Made by a program: the position numbers and the translations under genes
Source of the DNA: Lewinellaceae bacterium
Lineage (GTDB): Bacteria; Bacteroidota; Bacteroidia; Chitinophagales; Saprospiraceae
Direction of reading: 5' to 3'
Length of the DNA stretch: 64,000 bases
NCBI GenBank assembly: GCA_020636355.1
Contig: JACJYB010000008.1
Location: forward strand, 212,001 to 276,000
In this document: in pieces, positions 1-8,173 of the stretch
How positions within the stretch are numbered: the first letter of the stretch is position 1
How the letters are laid out: every line of letters starts with the position of its first letter
The notes under the pieces: generated by a model
The model's database searches: none
Seen by the model: only the letters and a program-made list of their open reading frames with translations
Told to the model about the DNA's origin: nothing

Positions 1-1455
1 CTGCTCGATAAACGACAGGGCATCATCTGAAATACCAAATTGATCTTTTTTGTATTTACTCATCCCCACCAGGCTGATGATCACCAGGTCTTTACCTTCC
101 AGCCCTTTCATGATTTCTGCTGATTTGCTTCCGATCAAATCAAAGTCGGTCTGAAAATGCGTGGAGGTCACGTAATCTTCCACCCGTTTTTGGAAAGGTG
201 TCCGGGTATTGCTGCCGATGGCCACGGTGGCCAGTTTCAGATCAGCGATATCTTGTAGTGGGATGCGTTGTTGGGCATTCCTGACCAGGGTGATGGCATT
301 TTCATACAATCGTTGTTTTAATGCCAGCGCCTGATTGTTATTGATATCGTCTTCAATATTTTGCAGATCAATCGGCCGGTAATCCGTCATACCCAATTGG
401 TATTTGACCTGAAGCAAATGTTTAACCCGTGCTTCAATCATTGGCCAGGTGATCTTACCACTGGCCAAAGCATCCCGAAATGCCTGCAAGGCTTCCTCCA
501 TATTCTCCGGTAATACCAGCATATCATCCCCGGCTAAAAATGCCTGTACGGCTACTTCACCCGGCTGGTAATATTTCGTCACTCCCTTCATTTCCAGAGC
601 GTCCGTAAATACCAGTCCTTTGAAATGCAATTTATCTTTCAGCAAGTCTGTAATCGCTGCATGAGATAAAGTGGTCGGCACATTCGGGCGCGGGTCTATT
701 GCCGGTACGGACAAATGAGCAACCATTACCCCTCCAACCCCATGCTGGATCAACGATTTGAACGGATACAATTCGATGCTATCCAGATGTTCCATGGTAT
801 GCCGAATCACCGGCAAATCCTGATGCGAATCCACATCGGTGTCGCCATGTCCGGGAAAATGTTTGGCACATGCAAGCATTCCTGCATCCTGCATGCCTTT
901 CATATACATATAGCCTTTGGTAGCCACGTTGTAGCGATCTTCCCCGAAGGAACGGTCATTGATCACCGGATTGGCGGCATTGTTATTGACATCAACTACC
1001 GGGGCGAAATTGACCTGAGCACCAATACGCAACATTTCCTTGGCAATCTCTTTACCCATGTCGTAGATAAGCCAGTTCTCCTGGATCGCACCTAAAGTGA
1101 GCTGATGCGGAAAGCTGATGGCTTTTTCTTTGAATCGCATACCCAGGCCCCATTCGGCATCCATACTGATAAACATCGGCACCTTGGACATACCCTGGTA
1201 TTGATTGGTCAGCGCTGCCTGCTTAGGGCCATCCCCCTGAAAAAAACACAGGCCACCCACCTGGTATTTCCGGATCTGATCCTCCACAGATTTCACATGG
1301 TCAGGCCCCAGATTGGAATGTGCGCGAATCATAAACAATTGTCCCAGACGTTCGGTCTCGCTCATCTGGGCGTATTTGGCATTCACCCACTGATCCATGG
1401 CAGCATCCTGCCCTGCGAGCATAACGGAAAGGAACATAAAGATCCCGGTAAGCAT
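1..1455 (-). CDS. Glycoside hydrolase family 3, NagZ-like beta-N-acetylhexosaminidase (3' part cut by window edge)
   Basis: The minus-strand frame is open from an ATG at 1455 to the window edge, giving 485 residues without a stop. An AGGAG site lies 7 bases before that ATG, which is why I chose it. A signal peptide (roughly residues 1-20, MLTGIFMFLSVMLAGQ) is followed by the GH3 N-terminal barrel. The NagZ signature KHFPGHGDTDVDSH is present near residues 196-210; its Asp-His pair is the unusual acid/base of NagZ enzymes. The likely nucleophile Asp lies in FTDALEMKG. NagZ enzymes remove GlcNAc from peptidoglycan fragments. In Bacteroidota this domain is often followed by a beta-lactamase-like domain, but that part would lie outside the window. 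It starts 10 bp after the TPR gene's stop, so the two are probably co-transcribed. Confidence 0.9.
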   Translation of the reverse strand, partial: MLTGIFMFLSVMLAGQDAAMDQWVNAKYAQMSETERLGQLFMIRAHSNLGPDHVKSVEDQIRKYQVGGLCFFQGDGPKQAALTNQYQGMSKVPMFISMDAEWGLGMRFKEKAISFPHQLTLGAIQENWLIYDMGKEIAKEMLRIGAQVNFAPVVDVNNNAANPVINDRSFGEDRYNVATKGYMYMKGMQDAGMLACAKHFPGHGDTDVDSHQDLPVIRHTMEHLDSIELYPFKSLIQHGVGGVMVAHLSVPAIDPRPNVPTTLSHAAITDLLKDKLHFKGLVFTDALEMKGVTKYYQPGEVAVQAFLAGDDMLVLPENMEEALQAFRDALASGKITWPMIEARVKHLLQVKYQLGMTDYRPIDLQNIEDDINNNQALALKQRLYENAITLVRNAQQRIPLQDIADLKLATVAIGSNTRTPFQKRVEDYVTSTHFQTDFDLIGSKSAEIMKGLEGKDLVIISLVGMSKYKKDQFGISDDALSFIEQ

Positions 1456-1465
1456 CTTGGTTCTC

Positions 1466-3397
1466 CTATTCCATACCATAGCGTTTCTTTATTTCTGGAT
1501 TTTTTTCGATTGCTTTTTGAATGTACTGATTTCCTTTTTCGGTTTGACCACTATTTAACAAGGCGGTACCATAGTTAAACATCGCTTCCGTGTCATCTGG
1601 TTTTTCGTCCAGCGCTTTTTGGAAATAAATAACAGCTTCCGTTGTGTTACCGGAAATGCCATAAGCTACTCCCAGCAGACGCAACGTCTCATAGTCATTT
1701 GATTTTAACGTGTAAGCTTGTTGAAGATACGTAAGGGCTTTTGGGATGTCGTTGGCTTTTTCACCAAAATATTTTCCTCCCTCCCGGTACGCCAGTTGAA
1801 GATTGTCCTCCGCTTCCCGGTAACCGGGGCTTATCGCCAGTGCTTTTTGGTAGCTGGCTATGGCTTCTTCATAGCGTGCGAGGTAAAAATAAGTATTTCC
1901 CAATAATAACAAAGCATTGCGGTAGGTAGGATGGATTTCCAATGCTTTCTGTAACAATGGAATGGCCTGATTGAGCATTTCATTGCGTTTGGTTTCATCC
2001 GTCAATTTAGCTGCTTGTACGCTCAACTCTCCACCCAGCGCATTATTAAGTTTAGCACTATTGGATGAAACAGCAATGTCCGTTTTGAATAAGGTAAAAT
2101 TGTCTTTCCAGGCTGTATTCCGTACTACTGTCTTCATTCCATAAGCTAAAACCAGTAATCCCAGGACGACCCAGGGCATGCGGGAATTAACTTTATCGAT
2201 CCAGAGCGCCCAATAATAACCGGCTATGAGCAGGATTCCCAAGCCTGGCATGAATAAAAACCGTTCGGACATATTGGTGCCAATCGGAATAATGAGATTG
2301 CTGACGATCGAGAACGTAATCAAATAATAGGCAAGTCCAAAACTGACCACTTTTTGCTTTTTCCAAAAATAGATGACCCCGGCAGCCATGGCCAGGTAAA
2401 GCAACCAGCCGGTCAATGCAGCCGGCGAAGTCATGGTATGAATGGCAACCTGACGAGGATAATAATCGTGGGTCAACGGGTGAGGAAAAACCATTAACCG
2501 CAAGTATTGCAGCCAGGTCACTCCTGTCGTTCCGAGGCGTTCTGACAGGTTCATAGGTACATAACCAGATCCATTCCACTTTAAAAAGGGGTTATTCATC
2601 AACTCCGTAACCGGCTGCCCACTCCCGGGCTCAAGGACCGATTGTCTTAGGATCAGGTATACTGCCGCCGCCGCCAGCCAGGGCCCGGCAAGCCGGATTC
2701 CCGTAGACCAGCGCTGATTGCCCATCAATACATAAGCCACCGGGATGACAGCAACCCAGGTAATGGCATTTTCCTTAGCCAATAAACCCAGGAGAAAAAT
2801 CAGCCCCGCGAAGAATACATTCCGGTTTCCCGGTATTTTTTTAAAAGCCAGGTACAAGGCAAAAAGACACGCCAATAACGCAAGGATCTCATCCATTCCC
2901 TTGATATTGGCCACTGCTTCGGTATGCACTGGATGCGCGGCAAACAGAATAGCGGTAATCCAGGCTGCCGGATAACGAATGCGTGATGGAACGGACGGTG
3001 CCAAAAGGCGCTCAACCGCCAGATATACCATCAGGCAAAGCAAGCCATACAGCAATAGGTTCAGCGCATGACCGGCACCTGGCGACCGTCCAAACAACTG
3101 CCATTCTATCGCAAAGAAGATCAACGAAAGCGGACGGTAACGGCCACCCGAGACCAATTGTGACTTGCCCGCCTCCTTAAAAAAGCCATAAAAAGTATCA
3201 TGTCCCAGAATGTCCCCGATCCCTTTGATGCCGGACGTGGTAAATTGATTTTCATAGATGACAATGGCATCATCAAGGGTATAATCGTAGGTTATCGTCT
3301 GGAGATAGAGCAATATACCAAGAAGAAAGATTGACCCCTTAGCCCACCCGGACAAGAACCATGGATGTACAGGTTTTACTTTAACTTTTGCGGTCAT
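1466..3397 (-). CDS. TMTC-like multipass membrane protein with C-terminal TPR repeats
   Basis: This 643-residue protein has about eleven hydrophobic segments in residues 15-440, then four or more tetratricopeptide repeats (roughly 470-640, for example residues around ALEIHPTYRNALLLLGNTYF). The N-terminal part has the features of the TMTC/DUF1736 group of putative O-mannosyltransferases: an early acidic pair in YTLDDAIVIYEN, the RYRPLS segment, and HPVHTEAVANIKGMDE after the third membrane segment. Its acceptor and donor are unknown. By analogy with eukaryotic TMTC proteins it could transfer a lipid-linked sugar to secreted proteins, with the TPRs holding the substrate; this is inference. It lies immediately upstream of the NagZ-like gene with only 10 bp between them. 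Confidence 0.8.
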   Translation of the reverse strand: MTAKVKVKPVHPWFLSGWAKGSIFLLGILLYLQTITYDYTLDDAIVIYENQFTTSGIKGIGDILGHDTFYGFFKEAGKSQLVSGGRYRPLSLIFFAIEWQLFGRSPGAGHALNLLLYGLLCLMVYLAVERLLAPSVPSRIRYPAAWITAILFAAHPVHTEAVANIKGMDEILALLACLFALYLAFKKIPGNRNVFFAGLIFLLGLLAKENAITWVAVIPVAYVLMGNQRWSTGIRLAGPWLAAAAVYLILRQSVLEPGSGQPVTELMNNPFLKWNGSGYVPMNLSERLGTTGVTWLQYLRLMVFPHPLTHDYYPRQVAIHTMTSPAALTGWLLYLAMAAGVIYFWKKQKVVSFGLAYYLITFSIVSNLIIPIGTNMSERFLFMPGLGILLIAGYYWALWIDKVNSRMPWVVLGLLVLAYGMKTVVRNTAWKDNFTLFKTDIAVSSNSAKLNNALGGELSVQAAKLTDETKRNEMLNQAIPLLQKALEIHPTYRNALLLLGNTYFYLARYEEAIASYQKALAISPGYREAEDNLQLAYREGGKYFGEKANDIPKALTYLQQAYTLKSNDYETLRLLGVAYGISGNTTEAVIYFQKALDEKPDDTEAMFNYGTALLNSGQTEKGNQYIQKAIEKNPEIKKRYGME

Positions 3398-3478
3398 AGG
3401 CTAAAATAGATCCGTTCTAAACTTGCAATCTTTGAAAATATAGTATTTTCCAACCTCATTAAAATCCTGGATGAAATT

Positions 3479-5233
3479 ATGAAAAAGTGGATTATCGGGA
3501 TTTACTGTTTGGTCTTAAACCTTGTAGTTCAGGCTCAGACAGGCGATCTCCAACCTTTGAACCGCGTTTATGCGGTAACCCATGCCTTTATCGTACCGAA
3601 ACCGGGCATGTTATTAACGGATGCGACCATCGTCGTGCGTGATGGCGTTATTGAAGCAATCGGCAACCAAGTTAGCATACCGGTGGATGCACAAATAATT
3701 GATGCAGACTCCATGTATGTTTACGCCGGCTTCATTGATGCCCTGAGCGAAGCTGGTATCAAAAAGCAGGAGGAAGAACAGGGAGCCCGCGGTCGCGGTC
3801 GCGCTGCCACGCCACCGGATAATAGCCCATTGACCAACACCAAGTCCGGCGTAACACCAGAAATTGAAGTAGCGAGTCAGTTGGATCCATCGGCATCTGA
3901 TCTGGGCGCTATGCGCAAACTGGGCTTTACCACGCTGAACATTGTACCGGAAGGCCGGATGATCCCGGGCATGAGCGCCGCCGTGGAACTCCACGGAAGT
4001 CAGGCCAACGAAATGATCCTGAAAGCAAATAGTGGATTGTACACTCAATTCCGGGGGGCAGAGAACCGTAAATATCCCGGTACCACCATTGCCGTGATGT
4101 CAAAATGGAGGGATTTTTACAAAAATGCTGAAGCCGCTATGCATCACGAGACCATGTATGCAGAAGATCCTACCGGATTACCCCGGCCCAGCTACGATGC
4201 TGCGACTCAAGCCATGTATCCGGTTATTAAAAAAGAAGTGCCGGTTATCTTCGAAACCCCGGATATCCTGTCCATGTACCGGGCTATGGACGTCCAGAAA
4301 GACCTTGGTTTCAATATTGTATTGGCCAATGTCAAAGAAGGGTATCTCTTTACCGATGTTATCAAATCGAATCAGGTACCATTGATCCTGTCCCTTGATC
4401 TTCCCAAGAAAATGGAAGAAGAGAAAAAAGGAGACGCTAAGAAAGAACGGGGCGGCATGGAGAAAGGCGACGATAAGAAAGAGAAGCCGAAGATGGAAAA
4501 GAAAGATCAACCGGACGATCCGGAAACGGCCCAGTTGAAAGCCAAGCAAAAAGCCGAGGTGGAAAAACGGGAAAAACAGGCTGCTACCCTTACCCAGGCA
4601 GGTATACCCTTCAGTTTTGGCTCCAAAGGTGCTCGTAACTCTGAGATTAAGGCGAACCTGAACCGGATGATTAAAGCCGGACTGACCGAAGAACAGGCCC
4701 TGGCTTCGTTGACCACCGAACCGGCAAAACTGCTCAAGCTGGACCGTCAATTGGGCACCCTTGAGAAAGGTAAAATTGCCAACCTCCTGGTTAGTACCGG
4801 ACCTTACTTTGACGAAAAAACGGAAGTCCGCTACGTATTTGTTGATGGATCCAAATACGAATACGAGTCAAAACCCAAACCCAAGCCGGGCAGTAACGAT
4901 GCCTCCGCTCAAAAGAGCGCGTTGGGTACCTGGGAGTATACCATAGACGTACCCAATCAATCCGTCGAAGGCAAAATGATCTTCAGTATGGATGGACGTG
5001 AAATCAAAGGTGAAATATCCAATGCCTCTTCAGGGGACGAAACCAAACCGCTGAACAATGTGACTGTTTCCGGGACAGTCATGACCTTTGACATGGATTA
5101 CGACATGGGAGGAAACAGCATGAACCTGCAATACGAACTGAACCTTGATGGCGACAACCTGGACGGACAGGTAATGGTCGGCTCCTTCGGAACCTTTAAG
5201 GTTAAGGGAAAACGCATTAGCAAACCAAACTAA
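3479..5233 (+). CDS. Amidohydrolase-fold secreted protein lacking metal ligands (probable pseudoenzyme)
   Basis: A 584-residue protein with a signal peptide (residues 1-19, ending VVQAQ) and the amidohydrolase beta-sandwich plus barrel. The start of the barrel reads YAGFIDALSEAG where active members have an HxH metal motif. The two later His positions and the catalytic Asp are also replaced: IFETPDILS, LANVKEG and FSFGSKG align with IHCHSYRAD, FQHVNEG and INSDSPD of the next gene. A Lys/Glu-rich low-complexity insert occupies about residues 305-365. A C-terminal domain of about 105 residues (KSALGTWEYTIDV onward) is rich in beta strands and is absent from the two downstream paralogues. First gene of a three-gene operon; 10 bp to the next start. 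A structural or regulatory role is more likely than catalysis. Confidence 0.85.
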   Translation: MKKWIIGIYCLVLNLVVQAQTGDLQPLNRVYAVTHAFIVPKPGMLLTDATIVVRDGVIEAIGNQVSIPVDAQIIDADSMYVYAGFIDALSEAGIKKQEEEQGARGRGRAATPPDNSPLTNTKSGVTPEIEVASQLDPSASDLGAMRKLGFTTLNIVPEGRMIPGMSAAVELHGSQANEMILKANSGLYTQFRGAENRKYPGTTIAVMSKWRDFYKNAEAAMHHETMYAEDPTGLPRPSYDAATQAMYPVIKKEVPVIFETPDILSMYRAMDVQKDLGFNIVLANVKEGYLFTDVIKSNQVPLILSLDLPKKMEEEKKGDAKKERGGMEKGDDKKEKPKMEKKDQPDDPETAQLKAKQKAEVEKREKQAATLTQAGIPFSFGSKGARNSEIKANLNRMIKAGLTEEQALASLTTEPAKLLKLDRQLGTLEKGKIANLLVSTGPYFDEKTEVRYVFVDGSKYEYESKPKPKPGSNDASAQKSALGTWEYTIDVPNQSVEGKMIFSMDGREIKGEISNASSGDETKPLNNVTVSGTVMTFDMDYDMGGNSMNLQYELNLDGDNLDGQVMVGSFGTFKVKGKRISKPN

Positions 5234-5243
5234 ACCAAGATTC

Positions 5244-6596
5244 ATGAAACAGCTATTTTCATTGATTTTCATTCTCTCGGCCAGCATCACCCTCTCGTGG
5301 AGCCAGCCGTCGAAAGGAAGTCTCCTCATAAAAAATGGTACCGTTCTCACCGTAACAAAAGGTACTTTAACCAACTCCGATGTGCTTATCGTTGATGGCA
5401 TCATCAAAAAAATCGGGAAGAACATTTCTGCCCCGAAAGGTGTGGAAGTAATCGATGCAACCGGACTTTATGTCATGCCTGGAATCATCGATGCACACTC
5501 ACACATTGGCATCGATGTCGTTAATGAAGCAACCAATCCTGTCACTGCCGATGTCTGGGTTGGTGATGCCCTGGACCCGATGGATGTATCGATCTATCGC
5601 GCACTGGCTGGTGGCACCACTACCTCACATGCCATGCACGGATCAGCGAACGTGATCGGAGGTCAGTGTGAAACCATCAAACACCGGTTTGGCAGCACCA
5701 ACCCCAACGACCTGCGGATGGACGGAGCTCCCCGGACTATAAAATTCGCCCTGGGAGAAAATCCCATGCGCGTTCACGGTGAAGGTAATGGCATCATACC
5801 ACGCACCCGGATGGGCGTCGAAGAAGTTATACGCCGGGCTTTCTCCGAAGCACAGGCCTACCAGGCAAAATGGGATGCCTACAACAAAGACAAAATGAAG
5901 AATCCACGCGCGCTGGCACCGGAATATAGCCGCCGACTGGAAACCCTGGCGGACATCCTCAGCGGGAAAGTCATGATCCATTGCCATTCTTACCGTGCGG
6001 ATGAGATCCTGATGCTGATGAATGTGTGCAAGGATTTTGGAGTTAAGAAAATATGCTTCCAGCATGTCAATGAGGGCTTTAAGGTAGCTCCCGAGCTGGC
6101 TAATTTTGGAGCTTATGCATCGGTATTTGCCGACTGGTGGGCTTATAAATTTGAGGTTTATTATTCGACCGCCTACAATGCCGCCATCCTGACGCGCAAC
6201 GGTGTCGTGACCTCTATCAATTCCGACTCTCCGGACCTGATCCGCCACCTCTATCATGAAGCTGCCAAGACCCAGCATTATGGCGGATTGAGCGATGATG
6301 AAGCCCTGGCGTTGATTACTATTAATCCGGCCAAACAACTGGGAGTCGAGGATCGCATCGGAAGTCTGGAAGAAGGCAAAGAAGGCGATGTAGCGATATT
6401 CCGCAATCACCCGCTTTCGGTTTATGCCGTCCCGGTACGGACCATCATCGACGGTGTTGTTTATTTTGACATCGACAAGGATCCTAGTGATATCCGCGTT
6501 TCTATCGATCCGGATAACCTGCCAACGTTCCAGCAGTATACCGAGGAAGATCGTTGCATGGATGGCGTATTTGAGTACCTATTTGAAAACCGTTAA
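5244..6596 (+). CDS. Secreted amidohydrolase family protein, metal site complete
   Basis: 450 residues with a signal peptide (MKQLFSLIFILSASITLSWS). It carries the full set of metal ligands of the imidazolonepropionase-like amidohydrolases: HxH in GIIDAHSHIG, a His in VMIHCHSYRAD, a His in ICFQHVNEG, and the catalytic Asp in TSINSDSPDLI. The C-terminal LGVEDRIGSLEEGKEGDVAIF segment is the usual return to the beta-sandwich. The substrate is not evident; secreted Bacteroidota members are often annotated as dipeptidases or imidazolonepropionases, and I would not choose. It lies between two paralogues that have lost these residues, 10 bp after one and 11 bp before the other, so the three are probably made together. 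Confidence 0.9.
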   Translation: MKQLFSLIFILSASITLSWSQPSKGSLLIKNGTVLTVTKGTLTNSDVLIVDGIIKKIGKNISAPKGVEVIDATGLYVMPGIIDAHSHIGIDVVNEATNPVTADVWVGDALDPMDVSIYRALAGGTTTSHAMHGSANVIGGQCETIKHRFGSTNPNDLRMDGAPRTIKFALGENPMRVHGEGNGIIPRTRMGVEEVIRRAFSEAQAYQAKWDAYNKDKMKNPRALAPEYSRRLETLADILSGKVMIHCHSYRADEILMLMNVCKDFGVKKICFQHVNEGFKVAPELANFGAYASVFADWWAYKFEVYYSTAYNAAILTRNGVVTSINSDSPDLIRHLYHEAAKTQHYGGLSDDEALALITINPAKQLGVEDRIGSLEEGKEGDVAIFRNHPLSVYAVPVRTIIDGVVYFDIDKDPSDIRVSIDPDNLPTFQQYTEEDRCMDGVFEYLFENR

Positions 6597-6607
6597 TTCC
6601 AATCCGC

Positions 6608-7924
6608 ATGAACTATAAAAACAGCATATCAATTGCTTTGCTACTGGCAGCATGCCTGCTGCAAGGTAACGTCAAAGCACAATTGATGTCCAAAGCCGTG
6701 AAGGGCACTTTTGCCCTTACCCATGCCACCATTCATACCATCACCAAAGGTGACATCCAGGATGGCACCGTGGTCATCCAGGATGGTAAAATCCAGGCTG
6801 TAGGTGCCGGAATTGCCACACCGGCCGGCGCTCAGGTCATCGACTGTACAGGAAAAGAGATCTACCCGGGACTGATCGACGCCGGAACCCATCTGGGTTT
6901 GTCTGAAGTAAGCTCTGTTTCACTCACGGAGGACTACAATGAAATCGGTGATCTGATCCCGGAAATGCAGGCATTGACCGCAGTAAACCCAAACTCGGCA
7001 GCTATTCCCGTCACGCGTGTCAATGGCGTAACAACGGTTCTGACCATGCCTTCCGGCGGACGATTTCCCGGAACGGCTGCATTAATTGATCTGAACGGGT
7101 ATACCCCGGATCAGATGTATGCAGGGTTTAAGGTAGTGGTTCTTAACTGGCCTTCATCCGGTGGTTTCGGTCGTTTCGATCGCCGCAGCCCGGAAGATCG
7201 GAAAAAGGCTGAGGAGAAGGCCCTTAAAGATCTGAATGCCTACTGGGATCAGGCGAAAGAATTCGCCGCACTGGATGCCGCCGCGAAGAAAAGCGGTCAG
7301 CCCCGGAAGACGGACTACAATCCTGCCATGGAAGCGCTCATGCCTGTTGTGAATGGAGAAGCTTCCTTGCTGATCGAAGTAAACAAAGACAAAGACATTC
7401 TTTCTGCGCTGCGGTGGATCAAGGAAAAAAAGGCTAAAGCAATTCTGGGAGGTGTCTCGGAAGGCTGGAGAGTGGCAGACAGTATTGCCGCAGCCGGTAT
7501 TCCGGTGCTGGTTGGACCGGTCATTGACCTCCCAACCCGGCCATCCGACCGCTACGATGCCCCTTATGCCAACCCGGGCAAGCTGAAAGCCGCCGGGGTT
7601 AAAATCGCCATTCGCACCATGCAGACAGAAAACGTGCGGAATCTCCCCTACCATGCAGGATTTGCTGCCGCTTATGGCTTGGGTAAAGAAGAAGCACTGA
7701 AAGCTGTAACCATCTATCCTGCCGAGATTTTTGGCGTGGCCGATCAGCTTGGTTCCATCGAAAAAGGAAAGCGCGCCGATCTGATTGTGACCGATGGCGA
7801 TCCTTTCGAAACGAAAACCAATATCGAGAAGGTGTTTATCCAGGGATGGGAAGTCCCGATGGACAGCCGTCACATCCAGCTTTATAATGAATTTCTTGAC
7901 CGGCAACCCGGTTTGAAAAAATAA
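6608..7924 (+). CDS. Amidohydrolase-fold secreted protein with degenerate metal site
   Basis: 438 residues with an N-terminal signal peptide (ending GNVKAQ). The fold is clear from DGTVVIQDGKIQAVGAGI at the start and LGSIEKGKRADLIVTDGDP at the end. At the HxH position it has LIDAGTHLGL, so only one His remains. The later His ligands are replaced in LLIEVNKDKD and ILGGVSEGW, and the catalytic Asp region reads IAIRTMQTEN. It is therefore probably not a metal-dependent hydrolase. It is the last gene of the triad and is followed 19 bp later by a strong terminator. Confidence 0.85.
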   Translation: MNYKNSISIALLLAACLLQGNVKAQLMSKAVKGTFALTHATIHTITKGDIQDGTVVIQDGKIQAVGAGIATPAGAQVIDCTGKEIYPGLIDAGTHLGLSEVSSVSLTEDYNEIGDLIPEMQALTAVNPNSAAIPVTRVNGVTTVLTMPSGGRFPGTAALIDLNGYTPDQMYAGFKVVVLNWPSSGGFGRFDRRSPEDRKKAEEKALKDLNAYWDQAKEFAALDAAAKKSGQPRKTDYNPAMEALMPVVNGEASLLIEVNKDKDILSALRWIKEKKAKAILGGVSEGWRVADSIAAAGIPVLVGPVIDLPTRPSDRYDAPYANPGKLKAAGVKIAIRTMQTENVRNLPYHAGFAAAYGLGKEEALKAVTIYPAEIFGVADQLGSIEKGKRADLIVTDGDPFETKTNIEKVFIQGWEVPMDSRHIQLYNEFLDRQPGLKK

Positions 7925-7942
7925 TCAGTAGAAATTACCATT

Positions 7943-7976
7943 GAAAGGCGGGGTGTTTTCATTCCGCCTTTTTTGT
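7943..7976 (+). terminator. Rho-independent terminator of the amidohydrolase operon
   Basis: An 8-bp perfect stem (AAAGGCGG at 7944-7951, CCGCCTTT at 7964-7971) with a 12-nt loop runs into a T tract. It lies 19 bp after the stop of the third amidohydrolase gene. Confidence 0.85.
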
Positions 7977-7993
7977 TTCCCGGGATTACTGAC

Positions 7994-8021
7994 GCGGGGT
8001 TATGGGGAAGTATGCCTCAGA
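7994..8021 (+). repeat. Partial copy of a dispersed element (GGGGTTATGGGG core)
   Basis: The stretch contains GGGGTTATGGGGAAGTATGC, closely matching the head of the element at 8074-8160. It lacks the 9-bp tandem tail. It suggests a truncated earlier insertion in the gap between convergent genes. Confidence 0.5.
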
Positions 8022-8073
8022 TAACTATGGACCTCATTCACTTCCATGCACCATGCTCCTTGCTATTCCCCCT

Positions 8074-8160
8074 GGATTAAAGTCCCGGGGTTATGGGGTA
8101 GTATGCCTCTGTTACTTCTGTTACTTTTGTTACTTCTGATACCTTTTTTACCTTTTATCC
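8074..8160 (+). repeat. Dispersed element with 9-bp tandem tail, copy A
   Basis: The head GATTAAAGTCCCGGGGTTAT is followed by GGGGTAGTATGCC and then 9-bp units of the form TTACTTCTG, TTACTTTTG, TTACTTCTG, ATACCTTTT, TTACCTTTT. A second copy with the same head and the same 9-bp periodicity lies at 24721-24806. Read in one frame the tail would encode a run of leucines, but this is a by-product of the period. The element ends 14 bp before the barrel protein's stop codon. Confidence 0.65.
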
Positions 8161-8173
8161 CTTTTCCCCCTTT

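Noticed and set aside
715..1578. Two plus-strand open frames over the window start
   Set aside because: Antisense to the NagZ-like glycosidase, whose KHFPGHG signature fixes the minus strand as coding.
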